From: an uncultured Gammaproteobacteria bacterium
GTDB taxonomy: Bacteria > Pseudomonadota > Gammaproteobacteria > Pseudomonadales > Azotimanducaceae_A
Assembly: GCA_913041025.1 (NCBI GenBank)
Contig: CAJWGQ010000079.1
Coordinates: 1 to 11,995, forward strand
Reading direction: 5' to 3'
DNA length: 11,995 nt
Shown: piece by piece, positions 7,479 through 11,995 of the stretch
Position numbering within the stretch: position 1 is the stretch's first letter
How the letters are laid out: each line of letters opens with the position of its first letter
Made by a program: the position numbers and the translations under genes
The notes under the pieces: generated by a model
The model's database searches: none
What the model was told of the DNA's origin: nothing
The model's input: only the letters and a program-made list of their open reading frames with translations

Positions 7479-7511
7479 GTCTGCAAACAGCGTCATTGAA
7501 TCGAGGTAATA

Positions 7512-7940
7512 ATGAAAACCGTTAGTCTTCGAAAAGAAGATATTGAGAGATCATGGTGGTTAGTCGATGCCGATGGAAAAACATTAGGTAGGATAGCAAC
7601 CGAGATAGCAACTCGATTACGAGGCAAACATAAACCAGAGTATACTCCGCATGTTGATGCTGGAGACTATGTCGTGGTCGTTAATGCCAACAAGGTAAAC
7701 CTAACGGGAAACAAAGAGACCAAAAAGATTTACTGGCGACACACGGGATACCCTGGGGGCATCAAAAGTATAAATGCTGCTAAAATGAGGCAAAGTCACC
7801 CGGAGAGAATGATCGAAAAGGCAGTAAAGGGTATGTTACCCAGGAATGCTTTGGGTAGAGCTATGTATAGAAAGCTTAAAGTATATGCGGGCAGCGAACA
7901 TCCACATGGAGCACAAACTCCTAGGGAAATGGATATTTGA
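7512..7940 (+). CDS. rplM: 50S ribosomal protein L13
   Basis: L13 is an early-assembly protein of the large ribosomal subunit, binding 23S rRNA. At 142 residues it has the same length as E. coli L13. Conserved stretches include [38 protein letters not shown], the [12 protein letters not shown] loop, [19 protein letters not shown] and GSEHPHGAQ near the C terminus. The ATG has GAGG at 7503-7506, a good ribosome binding site. It is the first gene of the rplM-rpsI pair, driven by the promoter at 7405-7433. The stop lies one base before the rpsI ATG, so the two are almost certainly translated in a coupled way, keeping the subunits balanced. Confidence 0.99.
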   Translation: MKTVSLRKEDIERSWWLVDADGKTLGRIATEIATRLRGKHKPEYTPHVDAGDYVVVVNANKVNLTGNKETKKIYWRHTGYPGGIKSINAAKMRQSHPERMIEKAVKGMLPRNALGRAMYRKLKVYAGSEHPHGAQTPREMDI

Positions 7941-7941
7941 T

Positions 7942-8331
7942 ATGAAAGAATATAGTTATGGCACAGGTCGTCGTAAAACATCTGCTGCGCGAGTGTTTAT
8001 ATCAAAGGGTACAGGTCAAATTAGTGTGAATGCGAAGTCACTCGAGGATTTTTTTGGAAGAGAAACCTCACGGATGGTGGTTCGCCAGCCGCTTGAGGTT
8101 GCCGGATTAACGGATAGTGTTGACCTTAAGGTGACCGTAAAGGGTGGCGGTAGTTCTGGCCAGGCGGGAGCTATAAGGCATGGCATAGCGAGAGCTTTAG
8201 TCGATTATAATGAGACTTTTCATGGCGCTATGCGGGAATCAGGGTTTCTGACTAGAGATGCCCGAGCAGTTGAAAGAAAGAAAGCTGGGTTAAGAAAAGC
8301 CAGGAAAAGACCTCAGTTTTCGAAGAGATAA
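7942..8331 (+). CDS. rpsI: 30S ribosomal protein S9
   Basis: S9 belongs to the head of the small ribosomal subunit; its C-terminal tail reaches toward the P-site tRNA. The protein has 129 residues (E. coli 130). It begins [19 protein letters not shown], includes [20 protein letters not shown], and ends in the invariant basic tail [16 protein letters not shown] chose the ATG at 7942 because the family begins right there (YGTGRRK); the same frame is open further upstream but that stretch lies within rplM. The weak, distant AGGGA (7923-7927) and the one-base gap to rplM suggest that initiation depends on ribosomes finishing rplM. No hairpin-plus-T-run terminator was found after it, so read-through toward petA is possible. 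Confidence 0.98.
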   Translation: MKEYSYGTGRRKTSAARVFISKGTGQISVNAKSLEDFFGRETSRMVVRQPLEVAGLTDSVDLKVTVKGGGSSGQAGAIRHGIARALVDYNETFHGAMRESGFLTRDARAVERKKAGLRKARKRPQFSKR

Positions 8332-8392
8332 CCCACTAATATCTTCGGACTTCCCTATTCTTATGGTAGTATTGCCTCCACGTTGCGAACGC

Positions 8393-8426
8393 CGAAGTTG
8401 TTTGTTGTCAAACGTTGAAAACTTCG
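8393..8426 (+). repeat. Nested inverted repeat upstream of petA
   Basis: CGAAGTT (8393-8399) pairs with AACTTCG (8420-8426), and inside it GTTTG (8400-8404) pairs with CAAAC (8409-8413) around a TTGT loop, leaving a six-base bulge. It lacks a T run, so it is a poor intrinsic terminator for rpsI. It overlaps the -35 box of the candidate pet promoter, so it could be a DNA operator rather than an RNA element. Confidence 0.4.
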
Positions 8427-8443
8427 TTCAGTGGACATACAAA
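8415..8443 (+). promoter_or_regulatory. Candidate promoter for petABC
   Basis: TTGAAA (8415-8420) and TACAAA (8438-8443) are separated by 17 bases, matching five and four of six consensus bases. Transcription would start near 8450, about 46 bases before the petA start codon. The -35 box lies in the right half of the inverted repeat at 8393-8426. The 164-base gap after rpsI makes a separate promoter for the respiratory genes reasonable. Confidence 0.4.
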
Positions 8444-8495
8444 CGGTAGTGCGTAAGTCAAAAGCAATAGTTGATTTTTTTGGAGTAGTGGAAAT

Positions 8496-9164
8496 TTGAG
8501 TGACGGCGAGGCTAAAGCTGAGTTGGCAGTCGAGCAAGATGCGTCTCAACAAAAAGAAGAAGAGCGCGCTTCCTATTTGTCAGCAGAGGTTAATTTAGGT
8601 AGACGGTATTTCATAATCGGTGCGACCGGAGGAGTGGCCTCTGTCGGTGTTGTCGGGGCTGCAATCCCTTTTCTTCAGTACTGGCAGCCTAGCGCCAAGG
8701 CTAAGGCATTGGGAGCGCCAGTTAAAATAGATATAAGCAAACTCCGGCCTGGAGAAATATTGAGCCCGATTCTTTCCTATCGGGGCCAACCAGTGTTCGT
8801 AATATATAGGGACGCCGATTCTTTGGCGCTTTTGGAAGAACAAAGTGACCGACTAGCAGATCCAAACTCGGAAAATTCGGATCAGCCGGAATTCGCGATG
8901 AACCCTTATCGTTCAAGCCGACCAGAAATAGGTGTTTTTTTAGGACTTTGTACTCACCTGGGATGTTCGCCAAAGCATCAAGTGGCCAACATTTTTCCGG
9001 ATTCTGAGCAAGGAGGGTTTTTTTGCCCTTGTCATGGCTCGGGGTTTGATCTCGCAGGGAGAGTCGCCGCTGGGGTGCCGGCGCCTACTAATTTGACCGT
9101 GCCCCCGTACCGCTTTTCCTCGGATACAGAAATTATTGTAGGTGAATTGGAGGCTGATGCCTGA
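8496..9164 (+). CDS. petA: Ubiquinol-cytochrome c reductase, Rieske iron-sulfur subunit
   Basis: This is the Rieske subunit of the cytochrome bc1 complex, which takes an electron from ubiquinol at the Qo site and passes it to cytochrome c1 on the periplasmic side. The 222-residue protein shows GRRYFIIGATGG (35-46), a twin-arginine-like motif followed by a hydrophobic anchor (about 39-60), then the soluble domain with CTHLGC (152-157) and CPCHGS (177-182). Cluster ligands should be Cys152, His154, Cys177 and His180, with a Cys157-Cys179 disulfide. The start is TTG at 8496 with GGAG ten bases upstream; no ATG or GTG is available in frame. The roughly 34 polar, acidic residues before the arginine pair are longer than usual; a later TTG at 8577 would remove most of them. 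The stop overlaps petB by one base. Confidence 0.95.
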   Translation: MSDGEAKAELAVEQDASQQKEEERASYLSAEVNLGRRYFIIGATGGVASVGVVGAAIPFLQYWQPSAKAKALGAPVKIDISKLRPGEILSPILSYRGQPVFVIYRDADSLALLEEQSDRLADPNSENSDQPEFAMNPYRSSRPEIGVFLGLCTHLGCSPKHQVANIFPDSEQGGFFCPCHGSGFDLAGRVAAGVPAPTNLTVPPYRFSSDTEIIVGELEADA

Positions 9165-10435
9165 TGTCTATGGTGCAGAACGAGAGTAAATTAAAGAAGG
9201 GTTTGAGCAGTCTTATGGGATGGGTGGACGAAAGATTCCCCGCGACGGAAACCTTCGAGTACCATATGTCGCGTTATCCGGCGCCTAAGAATTTTAATTT
9301 TTTCTATTATTTTGGGGTGCTAGCGACGGTTGTGTTTGTTATGCAGATACTGACGGGCATTTGGCTCACGATGAATTACGTGTCAAGTGGTGAGGGGGCT
9401 TTCGCGTCTGTTGAATTCATTATGCGGGATGTGGAGTGGGGCTGGCTCATGAGATACATGCACTCAACAGGAGCTTCATTTTTCTTCATTGTCGTCTACT
9501 TGCACATGTATAGAGCCCTTATGTACGGATCATATCGAGGTCCCCGAGAGCTGCTCTGGTTGATTGGCATGGTGATATTTGTGGTTCTGATGGCTGAAGG
9601 CTTCGCGGGGTATCTATTGCCCTGGGGTAATATGTCGTACTGGGGTGCTCAGGTCATTCTCTCATTGGCCGGTGCTATTCCTATAATTGGCGAAGACATA
9701 CTAATTTGGGTGAGGGGCGATTACCTGATCTCGGGTGCGACTCTTAGTCGAATGTTTGCGATACACGTCATTTTGATTCCTTTGGTTTTAGCCGCCTTAG
9801 TTTTCGTTCACATTGTTGCACTTCATCACGTGGGCTCAAATAACCCTGATGGCATCGAGATAAAGAAGACGAAAGATAAGGAAGGCATTCCACTTGATAG
9901 CGTGCCTTTTCACCCCTATTACACAGTTCATGACATACATGCGATCGTTATCTTTCTTTTTATTTTTTGTGCAGTGGTGTTTTTCGCTCCTGAGATGGGA
10001 GGCTTTTTCCTGGAAAAACCGAATTTTGTTGAAGCCAACCCTCTGGTTACTCCTGAGGTTATAGCTCCAGTTTGGTACTACACGCCTTATTACTCAATGT
10101 TAAGGGCGGTTACTTATCCTTTCTTGGGAATCGATGCCAAGCTTTGGGGTTTAATCGTTATGTTTGCGGCTATTCTGATCCCTGCCGCATTACCTTGGCT
10201 TGACAAGAGCCCTGTGAAGTCGATGCGGTATAAGGGAACAATATCCAGGGTAATGCTGGGTTTGCTAGTGGTGAGCTTTTTTGTGTTGGGTTATTTGGGT
10301 GTTAAATCTCCGACTTATGAAAGGACGTTGATGGCTCAGATAGGGACCTTGATTTATTTTTCTTATTTTGTGCTTATGCCTTGGTATACAAGGGTTGAGA
10401 AAACAAAACCTGAGCCCGAGCGAGTTACGGCATGA
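9164..10435 (+). CDS. petB: Ubiquinol-cytochrome c reductase, cytochrome b
   Basis: Cytochrome b is the membrane core of complex III and holds both quinone sites and the two b haems. The 423-residue protein is full length and carries both halves of the family (eight expected membrane helices). Haem ligands are His100 and His114 in helix B (RYMH...YLHMYR) and His201 and His216 in helix D. The Qo-site motif is PVWY (302-305), in place of the textbook PEWY. Other signatures are LTGIWLTMNY, GYLLPWGNMSYWGA, and GSNNPDG after helix D. The ATG shares one base with the petA stop (TGATG), with GGAGG at 9149-9153 as ribosome binding site; a second ATG lies two codons in. The stop overlaps petC (ATGA). 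Confidence 0.98.
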   Translation: MSMVQNESKLKKGLSSLMGWVDERFPATETFEYHMSRYPAPKNFNFFYYFGVLATVVFVMQILTGIWLTMNYVSSGEGAFASVEFIMRDVEWGWLMRYMHSTGASFFFIVVYLHMYRALMYGSYRGPRELLWLIGMVIFVVLMAEGFAGYLLPWGNMSYWGAQVILSLAGAIPIIGEDILIWVRGDYLISGATLSRMFAIHVILIPLVLAALVFVHIVALHHVGSNNPDGIEIKKTKDKEGIPLDSVPFHPYYTVHDIHAIVIFLFIFCAVVFFAPEMGGFFLEKPNFVEANPLVTPEVIAPVWYYTPYYSMLRAVTYPFLGIDAKLWGLIVMFAAILIPAALPWLDKSPVKSMRYKGTISRVMLGLLVVSFFVLGYLGVKSPTYERTLMAQIGTLIYFSYFVLMPWYTRVEKTKPEPERVTA

Positions 10436-11169
10436 TCAGAATTGCAATAAGGTTAGTAGCTGGCTGTGTTTTCTTGTTGTCGTCCGGCCCTATCTTCTCC
10501 GCTTCATCGATTTCATGGGATATGGAAGCATTTGAACCTGATATGAAGAATATTCCTTCTCTTCAAAATGGGTTTAAACTTTATAGTAACTATTGTCTGG
10601 GCTGCCATAGTCTTAAATATCAGCGATATGAGCGTACAGCTGACGACTTGTTAATCCCCCACGATTTATTGGAAGAGCATTTGATTTTTAGTGACCAAAA
10701 GAAAGGCGATTTGATGTCGACTGCCATGGATCCTGTAAAGGCGAAGGCCTGGTTTGGCGCTCCTCCTCCGGACTTAACAATGGTGGCCAGGGCTCGAGAT
10801 TCTGAGTGGGTATATAACTATCTAAAGACTTTCTATGTTGACGAATCAAGACCTTTCGGAGTGAACAATAAAGTTTTTGAGAATGTTGGAATGCCAAATG
10901 TTTTGATGGAACTGCAGGGGATTCAGCGCCTTAATTGTGAGGCTCAAGTGTTAGATTGCCGGCAATTGATTGTAGAAACAGGGACCGGTTTATACAGCCA
11001 GAGCGAGTTCGATAAGGCTATCTATGATCTAACTAATTTTCTTCATTATGTGGGTGATCCCTCCCAAGAACAGCGTCGAAGCTTGGGGGTTTGGGTGTTA
11101 GCCTTTTTGGCCTTTCTAGGGATATTCACTTATCTGTTGAATCGCGAATATTGGAAAGACGTACACTAG
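10432..11169 (+). CDS. petC: Ubiquinol-cytochrome c reductase, cytochrome c1
   Basis: Cytochrome c1 accepts the electron from the Rieske centre and hands it to a soluble or membrane cytochrome c. The 245-residue precursor has a signal peptide (about 1-24, hydrophobic core VAGCVFLLSSG), covalent haem motif CLGCH (55-59), the PPPDL element (111-115), a probable axial Met154 in NVGMPNVL, and one C-terminal membrane anchor (about 218-236) ending NREYWKDVH. Cys169 and Cys176 lie between the Met ligand and the anchor and could form a disulfide. The ATG overlaps the petB stop by four bases, making petABC a tightly coupled unit. Haem attachment needs the Ccm system, which is not in this window. Confidence 0.97.
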   Translation: MIRIAIRLVAGCVFLLSSGPIFSASSISWDMEAFEPDMKNIPSLQNGFKLYSNYCLGCHSLKYQRYERTADDLLIPHDLLEEHLIFSDQKKGDLMSTAMDPVKAKAWFGAPPPDLTMVARARDSEWVYNYLKTFYVDESRPFGVNNKVFENVGMPNVLMELQGIQRLNCEAQVLDCRQLIVETGTGLYSQSEFDKAIYDLTNFLHYVGDPSQEQRRSLGVWVLAFLAFLGIFTYLLNREYWKDVH

Positions 11170-11198
11170 ATATACGGTTATTTTTTTTTGGGGAGCGA

Positions 11199-11831
11199 AT
11201 GAGTTTAGTTACAAAAAGATCATCGATGACCTTGTTTTCGAAGACGACGGATCATTACTCGCATAGGGTTAGAATGGTCTTAGCTGAAAAGGGCGTGACC
11301 TTTGATGTTATTGACATTGATGCGAACAAGAAAAATGAGGATCTAGCTGAGGTTAATCCTTACCACTCAGTTCCCACCCTACTGGATAGAGAACTAGTTT
11401 TATATGAAGCCAATGTGATTATGGAATATCTTGATGAGCGCTTTCCTCATCCTCCTTTATTGCCGGTCTATCCGGTACAGAGGGCGCTCTCTAGGCTTTG
11501 GATTACACGCGTAGAGAACGAATGGAGCTCGAAGCTAGATATTTTGATGGCTGGAAAGGGCAGAGAGGCAGCGATTTCAAAAGCAAAAAAAGAATTGAGA
11601 GAGAGTATTATTACTATTTCACCGATATTTGGTGAAAAGCCATTTTTTATGAATGATGAGTTTTCGCTTGTTGACTGCTGCGTGGCTCCTCTTTTGTGGC
11701 GTTTAAAGCGAGTGGGAATTAGCTTGCCAGAGAAATCGACGAAACCTCTACAGAAGTACATGGAGAGAGTCTTTGAAAGAGACGCTTTTCAGGCGAGTTT
11801 GACCGAAGATGAGCTTGAGATGAATGAGTGA
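11199..11831 (+). CDS. sspA: Stringent starvation protein A
   Basis: SspA has a glutathione-transferase-like fold but in studied bacteria acts as an RNA-polymerase-associated regulator in starvation and acid tolerance, and in virulence. The 210-residue protein (E. coli 212) has an N-terminal thioredoxin-like domain with MTLFSKTTDHYSHRVRMVLA (10-29), cis-proline segment SVPTLLDREL (57-66), and the surface PHP patch at 83-85 in DERFPHPPLLPVYP, which in E. coli is needed for function. The helical domain carries DEFSLVDCCVAPLLWRL and ends RVFERDAFQASLTEDE. I chose the ATG at 11199 because MSLVTKRSSMTLFS matches the family start; the frame is open further upstream but that stretch is petC sequence. 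GGGGAG sits only three bases before the ATG, after a nine-T run. It lies 29 bases after petC. Confidence 0.97.
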   Translation: MSLVTKRSSMTLFSKTTDHYSHRVRMVLAEKGVTFDVIDIDANKKNEDLAEVNPYHSVPTLLDRELVLYEANVIMEYLDERFPHPPLLPVYPVQRALSRLWITRVENEWSSKLDILMAGKGREAAISKAKKELRESIITISPIFGEKPFFMNDEFSLVDCCVAPLLWRLKRVGISLPEKSTKPLQKYMERVFERDAFQASLTEDELEMNE

Positions 11832-11995
11832 CGCCTAAAAGACCGTATCTTCTTAAAGCTTTTCACTCCTGGCTTCTAGATAATGAAGAAACGCCTTATA
11901 TATCAGTTGATGCTGAGGGGGATATTGGGACAGTCCCACAGTCTGCTGTTAAGGATGGCGTTGTCGTGCTCAATATATCTCCTGTCGCAGTAGAA
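11828..11995 (+). CDS. sspB: ClpXP adaptor SspB, N-terminal 56 codons (cut by window edge)
   Basis: SspB tethers ssrA-tagged and other proteins to ClpX for degradation. A frame opening with GTG at 11828 runs to the window end and reads MTPKRPYLLKAFHSWLLDNE and onward through TPYISVD, VPQSAVKDG and VVLNISPVAVE. These match the SspB substrate-binding domain: the RPYLL...WLLDN helix, the TPxxxVD strand, and the DGxVVLNIxPxAV segment. The GTG overlaps the sspA stop by four bases (GTGA), and the codon just before it in this frame is a stop (TGA, 11825-11827), so this start is forced. The sspA-sspB pairing is standard. The C-terminal ClpX-binding tail lies outside the window. Confidence 0.95.
   Translation, partial: MTPKRPYLLKAFHSWLLDNEETPYISVDAEGDIGTVPQSAVKDGVVVLNISPVAVE

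Noticed and set aside
7846..7941. Upstream extension of the rpsI frame to an ATG at 7846.
   Set aside because: It lies wholly inside rplM, and S9 family proteins begin at the ATG at 7942.
8455..8481. AT-rich hairpin AAGTCAA/TTGATTT followed by a T run, just before the petA ribosome binding site, resembling an intrinsic terminator or attenuator.
   Set aside because: The seven-pair stem has one G-C and one G-U pair and is too weak for a convincing terminator; it would also end transcription directly before petA.
11159..11189. Possible terminator between petC and sspA: CGTA/TACG stem followed by nine T.
   Set aside because: Only four stem pairs with a nine-base loop, and four bases separate it from the T run; not stable enough to call.
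11091..11198. Upstream extension of the sspA frame into petC.
   Set aside because: The SspA family start matches the ATG at 11199, and the extension overlaps the petC membrane anchor in another frame.

Overview
The window reads as ordinary core chromosome of a Gram-negative gammaproteobacterium. Protein motifs, lengths and gene order all point this way: an LPS-transport block (kdsC-lptC-lptA-lptB, then the first codons of a probable rpoN), ibaG-murA-hisG-hisD, zapE, rplM-rpsI, petA-petB-petC and sspA-sspB. This is the gene order familiar from Pseudomonas-like genomes, but compacted. The base composition looks moderate to AT-leaning by eye (not computed) and most intergenic gaps are a few bases, which would suit a free-living marine lineage with a trimmed genome. 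That lineage guess is inference; the sequence does not fix the genus.

Layout. The minus-strand block (positions 1-2491, read right to left) encodes KDO-8-phosphate phosphatase KdsC, then LptC, LptA and LptB of the LPS transport bridge, then 14 codons of a probable sigma-54 gene running off the left edge. Positions 2492-2719 are a divergent intergenic region. Everything to the right is on the plus strand: the BolA-family protein IbaG and MurA (peptidoglycan precursor synthesis), HisG short form and HisD (first and last steps of histidine synthesis), and the division ATPase ZapE. A strong sigma-70-type promoter and a leader hairpin follow, in front of ribosomal genes rplM and rpsI. After a 164-base gap come the three cytochrome bc1 genes petA, petB and petC, then the stringent starvation protein gene sspA, and the first 56 codons of sspB, cut by the right edge.

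How they work together. The left half covers envelope building: KdsC finishes KDO, LptB/C/A move LPS to the outer membrane, and MurA starts peptidoglycan synthesis. The right half covers translation and respiration: L13/S9, then the Rieske protein, cytochrome b and cytochrome c1 of complex III, and then SspA/SspB, linked to RNA polymerase and ClpXP proteolysis. Genes inside each block overlap by 1-14 bases or sit close together, which suggests translational coupling.

No phage, transposon, CRISPR, toxin-antitoxin or defence system was seen, and I do not find an undescribed system here. The points worth a second look are modest: the genes missing from familiar neighbourhoods (kdsD, mla genes, hisC, algW/degS), a well-formed rplM leader hairpin, an inverted repeat overlapping a candidate pet promoter, an extended N terminus on the Rieske protein, cytochrome b Qo-site and haem-spacing variants, a cysteine pair in cytochrome c1, and a short LptC anchor. 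Several genes use TTG or GTG starts (lptA, zapE, petA, hisD, sspB).
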